A DNA stretch of 64,000 nt from Pseudodesulfovibrio tunisiensis. GTDB lineage: Bacteria; Desulfobacterota; Desulfovibrionia; Desulfovibrionales; Desulfovibrionaceae. The translations under genes and the position numbers were made by a program. How positions within the stretch are numbered: the stretch's first letter is position 1; each line of letters opens with the position of its first letter. The notes under the pieces are model-generated. The model ran no database searches and was not told the origin of the DNA. It worked only from the letters and a program-made list of their open reading frames with translations. The stretch covers positions 2,033,001-2,097,000 of the forward strand of contig NZ_CP094380.1 in assembly GCF_022809775.1 (NCBI RefSeq), in the 5' to 3' direction. Shown one piece after another: positions 6,606 to 14,951 of the stretch.

Positions 6606-7853
6606 ATGTCCGTGATCGTGCGCAAGAGTCTTTTGGAACTGATTTTTTCCGGCGCATTCATGAAGCGCTGGAACGACAAGCTCAGGCCCATGGAACTGGT
6701 GGAGGTGGACAAGCAGGCCCACAAGATGATCGTGGCCTGGCTCCTGTTTCTGCTCAACTCCCGGGACATGGACGTGGAAGAACGCCGCGCTCTGGGCAAC
6801 GAGATCGTGGAGGGCGGGCTGTACGACTATCTCTACAGACTGGTCATCACGGACATCAAACCCCCGGTATTCTACCGCATCAAGGAGGATCCCGAGGACT
6901 ACCGCGTGCTCACGGACTGGGTGCTGGACCAGCTTCGGCCCAGACTGACGCCGCTGGGCGACGAATTTCTGGACGGATTGAGCCGCTATCTGCTGGAACC
7001 CGAGGAAACACGGCTTTCCCGCCGCATCCTTCAGGCTGCGCATCTCTATGCCAGCTATTCGGAATTCAAGCTGCTGGAAAGCATCAACCGCATGGACCAC
7101 GAACTGACCGAGATCAAGCAGTCGTTCGAGGACCGGCTTGCGGCTCTGGCCGACATCAGGGGCGTGCCCGACCTGCTGAACGAGGGTAACACGGTCCTCG
7201 GCCGCTTCGCGCGCATGTGCGGCAGGCTCCGCTTCCAGAAACGATGGTCCCAGACACCGCGCGTGCCGGAAACATCCGTGCTGGGGCACATGTTCATCGT
7301 GGCGGCATACTCGTGGTTCTTCAGCATGGAAGTGGGCGCGTGCCGGGCTCGCAGCCAGAACAACTTCTTTTCCGGTCTGTTCCACGACCTGCCCGAGCTC
7401 CTGACCCGGGACATCATCTCTCCGGTCAAGAGCGCATCGAAAGTCATTGGCGAACTGATCCGCGAATATGAGAGCCGGGAGCTGGAACGCGTGGTGCTCG
7501 GCCCCTTGCGCAAGGGCGGATTTCCGGATGTGGCGGCCCGGCTAGAATACTTTCTCGGCGTGGAAGTGGGCAGCGAATTCGCCTCGGCCGTGATCCGGGA
7601 TGGCAGGATCGAAAAGGTCTCCAGCGATGTCCTGACACGGGAATGCAACCGGGACTGTCTGGACCCCAAGGACGGAGAACTGCTCAAGGTCTGCGACAGC
7701 CTTGCCGCGTTCATCGAAGCCAACACCGCGCTGAGGAACGGCATTTCCTCGGACCAGTTGCACGAGGCCCTGTACCGCATCCGCCGCCGCTACAACGAAA
7801 CCCCGACCGTGGCCGGGATTCAGATCAGCGCGCTGCTCGCGGATTTCGACTGA
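6606..7853 (+). CDS. HD-domain phosphohydrolase (HD_3/YfbR-like)
   Basis: The 415-residue protein starts at ATG 6606 preceded by GGAGG; the open frame extends further upstream but without a usable start. The N-terminal half is helical with no recognised domain. The C-terminal half has the metal-binding HD signature: SVLGHMFIVAAY near residue 220, then FHDLPELLTRDIISPVK near residue 258. This form (HDLPE) is seen in the HD_3 family that includes the YfbR nucleotidase. The substrate is unknown. The gene stands alone and is divergent from the hemerythrin gene. Confidence 0.75.
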   Translation: MSVIVRKSLLELIFSGAFMKRWNDKLRPMELVEVDKQAHKMIVAWLLFLLNSRDMDVEERRALGNEIVEGGLYDYLYRLVITDIKPPVFYRIKEDPEDYRVLTDWVLDQLRPRLTPLGDEFLDGLSRYLLEPEETRLSRRILQAAHLYASYSEFKLLESINRMDHELTEIKQSFEDRLAALADIRGVPDLLNEGNTVLGRFARMCGRLRFQKRWSQTPRVPETSVLGHMFIVAAYSWFFSMEVGACRARSQNNFFSGLFHDLPELLTRDIISPVKSASKVIGELIREYESRELERVVLGPLRKGGFPDVAARLEYFLGVEVGSEFASAVIRDGRIEKVSSDVLTRECNRDCLDPKDGELLKVCDSLAAFIEANTALRNGISSDQLHEALYRIRRRYNETPTVAGIQISALLADFD

Positions 7854-7884
7854 TTGAAGAATTCGGGAGACGGCCCGAAATGAT

Positions 7885-7942
7885 ACGAAGCCGCACATCT
7901 CCGGCCGGAAAGGATGAAATGACCGGAGCTGCGCGGCTTCGT
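7885..7942. repeat. Long inverted repeat after the HD gene
   Basis: The arms ACGAAGCCGC (7885-7894) and GCGGCTTCGT (7933-7942) are perfect complements, with an inner CTCCGG/CCGGAG pair. There is no T-tract. It lies between the convergent HD gene and a small membrane-protein gene and may slow or end transcription from both sides. Confidence 0.5.
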
Positions 7943-8003
7943 GCCCGATTCGGAAAAGCCGCCGCCATTGCTTGACGAGGGATGCGACGGCTTCCCGCTA
8001 TGT

Positions 8004-8171
8004 TCAGACGCTCTTCCCCATCACGAAGACGAGCGCCAGAGATGCAAAGGTTGCGACAGCGACAACGAGTTCGCGAAAACGACTCGCCCGGGGAGCGCAA
8101 CGGACCATGACTTCACGACCGTCCTTCAGGACCATCAGGACCAAACGGGATTCGGATTCCATGCTGCTCAT
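8004..8171 (-). CDS. 55-residue single-helix membrane protein
   Basis: A short frame starts at ATG 8171 with GGAGG nine bases upstream. The product has a polar first half (ESRLVLMVLKDGREVMVRC) and a C-terminal membrane helix (about residues 33-50, ELVVAVATFASLALVFVMG). No family is recognised. It faces the HD gene and is divergent from the LysR gene at 8411. The ribosome-binding site and the clear domain organisation argue that it is real, but there is no other support. Confidence 0.5.
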   Translation of the reverse strand: MSSMESESRLVLMVLKDGREVMVRCAPRASRFRELVVAVATFASLALVFVMGKSV

Positions 8172-8410
8172 GGCATAACCTCCGTGGCCGCCTTGTGCGA
8201 CCTGCCTATGAACGCATATACGTTTGACCGATACGTGCTTCCAATCATATTCAATGATGAACTTGTTCGGAATTTTTGATTGATTTCCGCTCCCGGACCG
8301 AATAGGAGCCAAGCAGCACGTTTTTCCCGGGTTTGCCCGAAAAAAACGACCACGCGCATCCGCTTCCGTGCGGAAACGCGATTTTTCCAGCCTGCAAGGA
8401 GATTTGCCCG

Positions 8411-9292
8411 ATGGAACTCTACCAGCTCAAGACATTCATCGTCGTTGCCGAGGAAGCGCATCTCACCCGCGCCTCGGAACGGCTGCATGCCAGCCAGCCC
8501 ACGGTCAGCGCCCACATCAAGTCGCTGGAAGAGGAACTCGCCACCCGGCTGTTCATCCGCACGCCCAAGGGAATGCGTTTGACCGAGGCCGGAACCCTGC
8601 TCAAGGCCCGGGCCGACGCCGTGCTGGCAGCCGTGGCAGACATGCGGCGCGAGGCGCGGCTGCTCAATGACGAGCTTGTGGGCGAAGTCAGCGTGGGCTT
8701 GTCCACGGACGCGGATTTCCTGCGCGTGGTGCCTCTGGTCACGGGACTCGGCGAGGCCCACCCGCGCATCACGCTTCAGCTCGGTCAGGGCTACAGCACC
8801 TCGATCCGGGACGATGTGCGCTCCGGCAATCTGGACGCGGGCTTCGTGTTCGGGGAGCCCAGACAGTCCGACATCCACGCCGTGCGTCTGGAGTCCACGC
8901 AGTTCTACGTGGCCGTGCCCGACGTGTGGAAGGATTCCATCAAGGGCGGTCTGGACGCATTGGCCAGGCTGCCCTGGATCAATTCGCCGAGCGACTGCCC
9001 GGCCCAGTCCCTGTTCAACAAGTTTTTCGCGGACAACAACATCCAGCCCGCCATCACGCTGGAAGCGGACGGCGACGAGATCATCCGCGCTCTCGTGGCC
9101 GCGGGCAAGGGCATCTCCTTTTTCCGCGCCGAAGAGGCCGAGGCAGCCTCGCGCATCGGCAGGCCCGTGCACTGCGTGCCCTTTGACGGCCTGACCATCG
9201 ACCTGTTCTTCATCTTCCAGCGCAATCGGGATCAGGACCCGGTCATGAGTGCGGTTCTGAATCAGGTGCAAAAGGTCTGGAGCATGGACTAG
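8411..9292 (+). CDS. LysR-family transcriptional regulator
   Basis: The 293-residue protein starts at 8411 behind AAGGAG. Residues 1-60 are the winged helix (LKTFIVVAEEAHLTRASERL, QPTVSAHIKSLEEEL, FIRTPKGMRLTEAG), and residues 90-290 are the periplasmic-binding-fold effector domain. The next gene, 124 bases downstream on the same strand, is a TrhA homologue with its own ribosome-binding site. LysR targets are often divergent; the minus-strand small membrane protein gene is the only divergent neighbour. The effector is unknown. Confidence 0.9.
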   Translation: MELYQLKTFIVVAEEAHLTRASERLHASQPTVSAHIKSLEEELATRLFIRTPKGMRLTEAGTLLKARADAVLAAVADMRREARLLNDELVGEVSVGLSTDADFLRVVPLVTGLGEAHPRITLQLGQGYSTSIRDDVRSGNLDAGFVFGEPRQSDIHAVRLESTQFYVAVPDVWKDSIKGGLDALARLPWINSPSDCPAQSLFNKFFADNNIQPAITLEADGDEIIRALVAAGKGISFFRAEEAEAASRIGRPVHCVPFDGLTIDLFFIFQRNRDQDPVMSAVLNQVQKVWSMD

Positions 9293-9416
9293 CCGCAGGG
9301 CGCCAGCAAATTTCGCTCCCGACGCGTGACATTGCCGTCCGAACCGCCTATCCTCTGCCCAAAGCCGACGGAACACCCGTCCGGATTTCCGCGCAACAAC
9401 GAACCCGGAGGCTGAC

Positions 9417-10067
9417 ATGGCTCTCACTCTCAGAGACCCCGTGAGCGGACTCACCCACTGCATTGGCGCACTCCTGGCCGTGCTCGGCACCGTACTGCTC
9501 GTGGTCCGCGCCTCGATCCCCGCCATGCCGTGGCACATCGTCACCTTTTCCATCTTCGGCGGGTTCATGATCCTGCTCTACCTGTCCAGCACGCTCTACC
9601 ACTGGCTCCCCCTGTCCGAAACCGGAACCCGCGTGCTGCGCCGCATCGACCATTCCATGATCTTTCTCTACATCGCGGCCACATACACGCCGATCTGCCT
9701 CATTCCCCTGCGCGGTGGCTGGGGCTGGTCCCTGTTCGGTTGCGTCTGGGGAATCGCCGTGGCCGGAGTGTTCCTGAAAATCTTCTGGCTGCACGCCCCG
9801 CGCTGGCTGTCCACCGCCATCTATCTCGCCATGGGCTGGATGGTGCTCGTGGGCATCTATCCCCTTGTCGTGAATCTCGAAACCGGTGCGCTCGCCTGGC
9901 TCGTGGGCGGCGGTCTGGCCTACAGCGTGGGCGCGGTCATCTATGCCTGCAAGCGGCCCGATCCATGGCCCAACGTCTTCGGATTCCACGAAATATTCCA
10001 CCTGTTCGTCATGCTCGGCAGCTTCTGCCATTTCATCGTCATGTACTGCTACATCAGCCGGGCATAG
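9417..10067 (+). CDS. trhA: TrhA/hemolysin III (PAQR-type) membrane protein
   Basis: The 216-residue protein has seven predicted membrane helices and the CREST-superfamily metal site of this family: SSTLYHW near 56, RIDHSMIFLYIAATYTP near 77, and FHEIFHLFVMLGSFCHF near the C-terminus. The start has GGAGG seven bases upstream. Bacterial members influence membrane energetics and fluidity homeostasis; the old name hemolysin III does not imply a toxin here. No operon partner is evident. Confidence 0.88.
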   Translation: MALTLRDPVSGLTHCIGALLAVLGTVLLVVRASIPAMPWHIVTFSIFGGFMILLYLSSTLYHWLPLSETGTRVLRRIDHSMIFLYIAATYTPICLIPLRGGWGWSLFGCVWGIAVAGVFLKIFWLHAPRWLSTAIYLAMGWMVLVGIYPLVVNLETGALAWLVGGGLAYSVGAVIYACKRPDPWPNVFGFHEIFHLFVMLGSFCHFIVMYCYISRA

Positions 10068-10068
10068 A

Positions 10069-10145
10069 AGAGGCCTTCGGCGACCCTCCCGGGGGGCCGG
10101 GCTCTGCCCGGACCCGCCAAGGAGCAAGGCCCCTTGGATCCCCAT
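10069..10145. repeat. Imperfect intergenic hairpins
   Basis: This GC-rich stretch after the TrhA stop holds two small hairpins, CCGGGCtctGCCCGG and CCAAGG-AGCAAGGCC-CCTTGG. Sequences of this style are common between genes in sulfate-reducing deltaproteobacteria, but this was recalled from general knowledge and not searched. Confidence 0.4.
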
Positions 10146-10147
10146 AT

Positions 10148-10220
10148 GTTTCCGGAATTTGAAGAGGCTGGCTGCATGCCCTGTCGGGACATGCAGCCAG
10201 CCTCTTCAAATTCCGGAAAC
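10148..10220. repeat. Perfect 31-base palindrome with 11-base loop
   Basis: Arms 10148-10178 and 10190-10220 are exact reverse complements over 31 bases (starting GTTTCCGGAATTTGAAGAGG) with loop CCCTGTCGGGA. There is no T-tract next to it. It lies in the 393-base gene-free interval between the convergent TrhA and PAP2 genes; the rest of that interval has no open frame with a ribosome-binding site. Confidence 0.85.
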
Positions 10221-10389
10221 GGGTAGGTCCGAAGGGAATTCTCTTTTCCTTGTTTTCCTGTTTCCCCCTGAAATCCATTCCTCGACAGGGCAAGTTTCCG
10301 CTTTTCCGCACCTCCCTGCGCCGCCAAACGAACCTTCCAAATTTCCACCACTCTCACAGGCGGCGTAGAACCAAAAAGCTTTGAAGAGC

Positions 10390-10419
10390 CACGAGAAACT
10401 TTCACGAAAGTTTCTCGTG
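10390..10419. repeat. Perfect 14-base inverted repeat
   Basis: CACGAGAAACTTTC and GAAAGTTTCTCGTG are separated by two bases. The palindrome lies 41 bases after the PAP2 stop codon as read on the minus strand and could end its transcript, although no T-tract follows on either strand. Confidence 0.7.
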
Positions 10420-10460
10420 CCGCCGGAGGCATCTTCCCCCCCTCCACACACGACAACCTG

Positions 10461-11093
10461 CTATCTATGGGTATCGGCGCAGCCGTAGGGATAGAGAATG
10501 CGCCAGCCCCAGACCGCGATGGTGATGCCGATGAACGCACCGAACAGCACGTCCGAGGGGTAGTGCTTGAGCGCGGGAACTCGGCAGAGCCCCACGAGAC
10601 AGGCCACGGCCAGAGCCGGAACGCGCACACGCGGAAAGACGAGCCCGAGCCCGGTCATGGACGAAAAGATGCGCAGGGTGTGACCGGACGGGAACGAGTA
10701 GTGCAGGTAATCTCCGGCCAGCGGAAAGAAGCCGTAGATATCGTGGGAAAAGAGCAGTTCGGGCCGGGCACGACCGAACACGAGCTTGAGCAGATCGCCC
10801 GCCAGCATGGCTGCGGCCACCACGGTGCAGAGATACAGCAGGGATTTGGAACGATAGGACGGCCCGTTGTTCAGCGCATCGATCCCGCCCCAGACGAATC
10901 CAACGGCCAGTAGCGCGGTGAAAAGTTCGTGATTGGCAAGCTGGGACACGGCCTTGGCCAGAGTATGCCAGCCCGTGTCCTTGAGCAGAAACGCGGCCTC
11001 GGCAACGGGCCGATCCACATACAAATAGCAGCCCACGATGGCAGCGACCACCAGAAGGAGAAAGAAGAGCGTACGGGCAAGGGTGCGTTCCAT
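10461..11093 (-). CDS. PAP2-family membrane phosphatase
   Basis: The 210-residue protein has an N-terminal membrane helix and the three-part acid phosphatase site: KLVFGRARP (KX6RP), SFPSGHT (PSGH) and CRVPALKHYPSDV (SRX5HX3D, with Cys in place of Ser). It probably removes phosphate from lipid phosphates such as undecaprenyl pyrophosphate, phosphatidylglycerol phosphate or lipid A precursors. It lies 12 bases downstream of pabC and is probably co-transcribed with the folate genes, without an obvious functional link. Confidence 0.85.
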   Translation of the reverse strand: MERTLARTLFFLLLVVAAIVGCYLYVDRPVAEAAFLLKDTGWHTLAKAVSQLANHELFTALLAVGFVWGGIDALNNGPSYRSKSLLYLCTVVAAAMLAGDLLKLVFGRARPELLFSHDIYGFFPLAGDYLHYSFPSGHTLRIFSSMTGLGLVFPRVRVPALAVACLVGLCRVPALKHYPSDVLFGAFIGITIAVWGWRILYPYGCADTHR

Positions 11094-11105
11094 CCTGAGA
11101 GTCCT

Positions 11106-11867
11106 TTATCCGAGAATTTCCCGGGTCACCTGCTTGCAGGTATCGTCCGCGGGCACGAATGCGGTTTCGCCGATGGAGACCACGGGCCGCATTCCGGTCA
11201 GGGAATTGAGCACATAGGCGTGATCGTATTCGGGCAGTGCGTCCAGAGAGATTTGCACCGGCGCAATGTCCAGCATCCGGCGGGCAACGGCAATGGCGGT
11301 TCCGGCCAGCTTGTACCGGGATTCCGGCTCGAAGAACGCGCCGTCCCGTTCGAACAGCAGGGACGCGGTCCCGGTTTCCAGCAGATGGTCGTGAAAATCC
11401 AGAATTGCGGCATCGTCGAATCCGCGCGCCCTGGCCCGGGTCCATGCCAGATGATAGAACATGTGGCTCATGGTCTTGCAGTGCGCAAGGGTGGACACAT
11501 GGCGGTCGTTGCACACGCAGAGCCGAAAGGTCTTGTGCGGGGACGGCTCGTACGGCGCGGCCAGAATCACGGGCCGGGCCGGGCCGTCTTCCACGGGATA
11601 GAAGATGTTGACCCGGGCAGGCCTGTCCGCAAGCTGATTGCGTTTGACGGTTTCCAGACACACGGCCGGGAAATCCACGGTCTCGTACTCCAGCCCATAG
11701 GCTCGAAACGCGCCAAGCAGACGGTCAAGATGCGCATCCAGCAGGCAGAGCCTCGTCCCGTTGTAATAGATGGTCTCGAAGAAACCGGTTCCGAACCGGA
11801 AAGCGGGCGCGGTGGGGTCCATGGGCACCGGCCCTTCGTGAAAACCGTTGTCGCGGTAATGGATCAT
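11106..11867 (-). CDS. pabC: Aminodeoxychorismate lyase-like PLP enzyme
   Basis: The 253-residue protein is a class IV aminotransferase-fold PLP enzyme. Its start at 11867 overlaps the pabB stop (ATGA). FRFGTGFFETIYYNG is the family N-terminal signature. The lysine in CKTMSHMFYHLAW is the expected Schiff-base lysine, and LLETGTASLLFERDG is the cofactor-phosphate region. Placement directly after pabA-pabB supports conversion of aminodeoxychorismate to p-aminobenzoate and pyruvate. A D-amino acid or branched-chain transaminase is the alternative. Confidence 0.82.
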   Translation of the reverse strand: MIHYRDNGFHEGPVPMDPTAPAFRFGTGFFETIYYNGTRLCLLDAHLDRLLGAFRAYGLEYETVDFPAVCLETVKRNQLADRPARVNIFYPVEDGPARPVILAAPYEPSPHKTFRLCVCNDRHVSTLAHCKTMSHMFYHLAWTRARARGFDDAAILDFHDHLLETGTASLLFERDGAFFEPESRYKLAGTAIAVARRMLDIAPVQISLDALPEYDHAYVLNSLTGMRPVVSIGETAFVPADDTCKQVTREILG

Positions 11868-13159
11868 GCGTCCCCCGGGTGCAGGAATTTTTCGGCCTTG
11901 GCCATTGTTTCCCAATACTCCTTCACGGGGTCCGAGTCCACCACGATGCCGCTTCCGGCCCAGTACTCGAGCACGCCGCGTTGCCGGTCATGCACTGCGG
12001 TGCGGATCAGGATCGAGGAATCCATGGTCTGTTCGTCCTCGATGACCACGGCCGAACCGCAGTACGCGCCCCGGGCATGCGGCTCCAGTTCCTCGATGAT
12101 CTCCATGGACCGCCTCTTGGGGCAGCCCGTGATGGACCCGCCCGGGAACGCGTCCAGAAACAGGTCCAGACAATCCCGGCCCGGCGCAAGAGAGCCGCGC
12201 ACGTTCGCATACATCTGAAGCAGATTGTCCACCTGAAACACGGACTTGTGCTCCTCCACACGCACGGTCCCGACCTCGCAGTTCATGGAAATGTCGTTGC
12301 GCAACAGGTCCACGATCATGGAAAGCTCGGCATCCTCCTTGGGATCGCTCGTCAAAGTGCGCTCCAGCTCCGGGGAATATTCGTCGAACCGCAGGGTACC
12401 CTTGATGGGCTGGGCCAGCACCTCGCCCTGCTCCACACGCAGAAAGCGTTCCGGGGAGGTGGACAGGATGCGCTGCTGTCCGGCGGTGAACCAGAAATAG
12501 AAGGGCGCGGGATGCGTGCGCCGCATGTGCAGAAACAGATTCAGGGAATCCAGCTCCGGGCAGTCCCAGGCAAGCCGCGTGGTCAGGTTGAGCTGATAGG
12601 TGTGGCCGTCCCGGATGCGCTCCAGGGTCTCGCGCACGCCTGTCTCGTATCCGGCTCGATCCAGAGAAGCGCGGAACGGACCGTCCGGCAGGCCGCGAAC
12701 CGGACCGGGGGCAACGGGCGAATCTAGGTTGCTGAACAGGTCGGCTGCCATGCGCACGGTCTCCGGATCGCCGGAAATCTCCACAGTGCCGGATGCATCG
12801 CTGGCCCCGGTGCCGGTGACGGCGTGGAATTCGGCCACGGCCCGGTATTTCCGCAGCACACCAAAAGGCACGGGACACGCCTTGTCCGTGGCAATGCCGC
12901 GCAAATGCATGCCAAAGGCATAGCTCAGATAGCCAAGCGTGGTGCCGGGCAGGGAAAAGCAGAATGACTTGATCGCATCGCGGGAAGTGTCCGGCTCCAG
13001 CACGAATTCCCGGTCCGGACCGATGCCCGCCAGCGTGCGGGACTCCCCGGTGAATCCCGGGGCGGAGAGCAGCAGATCAGCGTCCATGCGCCGGGCCAGC
13101 TCCCCGGCAAACGCGTCGAATCGCGCGCGGTCACACGAGGCCGAGAAAGCGGAACGCAT
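11864..13159 (-). CDS. pabB: Aminodeoxychorismate synthase component I
   Basis: The 431-residue chorismate-utilising enzyme has the PabB-type signature QPIKGTLRF, whose lysine forms the covalent intermediate in PabB, instead of the PIAGT seen in TrpE. GSITGCPKRRSMEIIEELE and YCGSAVVI complete the active site. With the glutaminase subunit it makes 4-amino-4-deoxychorismate for folate synthesis. It overlaps pabA by 29 bases and pabC by four, so the three are translationally coupled. The N-terminal 120 residues are poorly conserved, as usual. Confidence 0.92.
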   Translation of the reverse strand: MRSAFSASCDRARFDAFAGELARRMDADLLLSAPGFTGESRTLAGIGPDREFVLEPDTSRDAIKSFCFSLPGTTLGYLSYAFGMHLRGIATDKACPVPFGVLRKYRAVAEFHAVTGTGASDASGTVEISGDPETVRMAADLFSNLDSPVAPGPVRGLPDGPFRASLDRAGYETGVRETLERIRDGHTYQLNLTTRLAWDCPELDSLNLFLHMRRTHPAPFYFWFTAGQQRILSTSPERFLRVEQGEVLAQPIKGTLRFDEYSPELERTLTSDPKEDAELSMIVDLLRNDISMNCEVGTVRVEEHKSVFQVDNLLQMYANVRGSLAPGRDCLDLFLDAFPGGSITGCPKRRSMEIIEELEPHARGAYCGSAVVIEDEQTMDSSILIRTAVHDRQRGVLEYWAGSGIVVDSDPVKEYWETMAKAEKFLHPGDA

Positions 13160-13676
13160 AGTCCAGAAACTCCTTGCCGTGAGGCGAAAGAAAGGATTCG
13201 GGGTGAAACTGGCATCCGAGCAGGCCGCGCTGGCGATTGCCCAGACACATGATCACGCCCGCGCGGTTGCGGGCCAGCACGTCCAGCCCCTGCCCCACCC
13301 GGGTGACGTGCAGGGAATGATAGCGGGCCACGGTCATTTCCCGACCGTCCAGCACGATGCTGTCCGCCCTGCCGTGCACGCAGCCCGGCAGCCGGTCCAG
13401 TTCACCGCCCAGCAGATGATTGATGATCTGCATGCCCAGACACACGCCGAGCACGGGAATGCCGGTTTCCAGCAGCCGCTCGTACCCGGGATATTCCACG
13501 GGCGAGCCCGGGCCCGGCGAGATCACGAGCAGGTCCGCTTCCGGATTCAGGGTGTCCAGCGCGGCATGGGACTCCACCCGCACGTTCGGCCTTTCGCCCG
13601 CAATCGGGGTCGAGGCCAGAAGGTGACGCAGGTTGTGGGTGAAGCTGTCCTGATTGTCGATGAGAAGAATGTTCAT
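13131..13676 (-). CDS. pabA: Aminodeoxychorismate/anthranilate synthase glutaminase subunit
   Basis: The 181-residue class I glutamine amidotransferase has nucleophile Cys79 in GVCLGMQ and the His158/Glu160 pair in FHPES. It supplies ammonia from glutamine to the PabB partner encoded next to it. As the first gene of the pabA-pabB-pabC run it carries the operon start; a clear promoter is not visible, and the ribosome-binding site is weak. It may also serve TrpE elsewhere in the genome, which cannot be judged here. Confidence 0.9.
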   Translation of the reverse strand: MNILLIDNQDSFTHNLRHLLASTPIAGERPNVRVESHAALDTLNPEADLLVISPGPGSPVEYPGYERLLETGIPVLGVCLGMQIINHLLGGELDRLPGCVHGRADSIVLDGREMTVARYHSLHVTRVGQGLDVLARNRAGVIMCLGNRQRGLLGCQFHPESFLSPHGKEFLDYAFRFLGLV

Positions 13677-13773
13677 GGTGCTGCGGCTGTCTTAATCAAG
13701 GGCAGGGAGGCTGGCAACTGTTGTCCGAATCCCCTGCCCCGTGTATTCTGCCCGCGCAAGACAAGGAGGAACC

Positions 13774-14887
13774 ATGTCCGCCAAGGTATTTTTCTGGAAT
13801 CTCAGGGCCAGTTTCAAGGCCCCGTTCGAGCAGCGCATGAAGGGGCTGCTCAAGGCCGTGAAGGTCAACAGCCATGTGCAAAGCGGCGACATGGCCGCCA
13901 TCAAGATTCATTTCGGGGAACAGGGAGTCACGGGTTTTCTGCGCGCCCCTGTGGATCAAGCCGATCATCGATTTCCTGAAGAAATCCGGAGCAAGGCCCT
14001 TTCTCACGGATGCGTCCACCCTGTATGTGGGCCAGCGCGGCGAGGCGGTTTCGCACCACATGTGCGCCGCACGCCATGGCTGGGATCCGCTGGTCCTCGG
14101 CGCGCCCGTGATCATTGCGGACGGGCTCAAGGGCGACAACGAGGTGGCCGTGCCCGTGCACGGCAAGCACATCGAGGACGCCTACATTGCCGGAGACATT
14201 GCCTCGGCCGACTTTCTGGTGTCCGTCAACCATTTCAAGGGACACGAGCTGGCCGGATACGGCGGCGCGCTCAAGAACCTCGGCATGGGCTGTGCGTCCA
14301 AACGCGGCAAGATGCAGCAGCACTATTCCACGGGCCCGATCCCGCATCCCGACCATTGCGTGGGCTGTGAATCGTGCGTCCGGGTCTGTCGCACCGGCGC
14401 ACTTTATCTGGACGAGGAAACCGGAAAGATCGCGCTCGACCCGGAAAAATGCGTGGGCTGCGGCGGATGCTTCGTGGCCTGCCGCCACAACGGCCTGACC
14501 GTGAACTGGGAAATCGGGGTGCAGGATTTTCTGGAGCGCATGATGGAATACGTCAAGGGCGTGCTTGCCACCAAGAAAAAGCCCTGCCTGCACGTCAACT
14601 TCGTGATGGACGTGGTGCCGGACTGCGACTGCGTGGGCTTCACGGACGCGCCCATCTGTCCGGACATCGGCATTCTGGCCAGTTTCGACCCGGTTGCCGT
14701 GGACCAGGCCAGCATGGACCTCGTGAACGAGGCACAGCCCCTGTTCCCGAGCAAGCTGCCCGAACTGACGCAACCCGGGGACAACAAGTTCCTCGCCATC
14801 CACAACCACGTGCCCGAGCACATGGGGCTGGACTATGCCGAGGCCATCGGTCTCGGCACCCGCGACTACCAGCTGGTCAGAATGTAG
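13774..14887 (+). pseudogene. DUF362-ferredoxin protein with an apparent frameshift
   Basis: ATG at 13774 has AAGGAGG upstream and opens a DUF362 domain (GDMAAIKIHFGEQGVTGFLR). At the CCCC run 13946-13949 the homologous frame shifts by one base and continues as LWIKPIIDFLKKSG, then DASTLYVG, NHFKGHELAGYGGALKNLG, two [4Fe-4S] motifs (CVGCESCVRVC and CVGCGGCFVAC), and CDC...DIGILASFDPVAVDQAS. Removing one C restores about 370 residues. The product would be a cytoplasmic iron-sulfur protein of unknown substrate, common in strict anaerobes. The rest is intact, so a sequencing error or recent mutation is likely. Confidence 0.82.
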
Positions 14888-14901
14888 CCGCGACACATCG
14901 C

Positions 14902-14941
14902 AAGAAAAGCCCCCGACTCGAACGAGCCGGGGGCTTTTCTT
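14902..14941. terminator. Bidirectional terminator between DUF362 and rlmD
   Basis: The arms AAGAAAAGCCCCC and GGGGGCTTTTCTT flank a GC-rich inner stem. It lies between convergent genes, and an A/T tract on each side allows it to work in both directions. Confidence 0.9.
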
Positions 14942-14951
14942 GTACAGTCAT

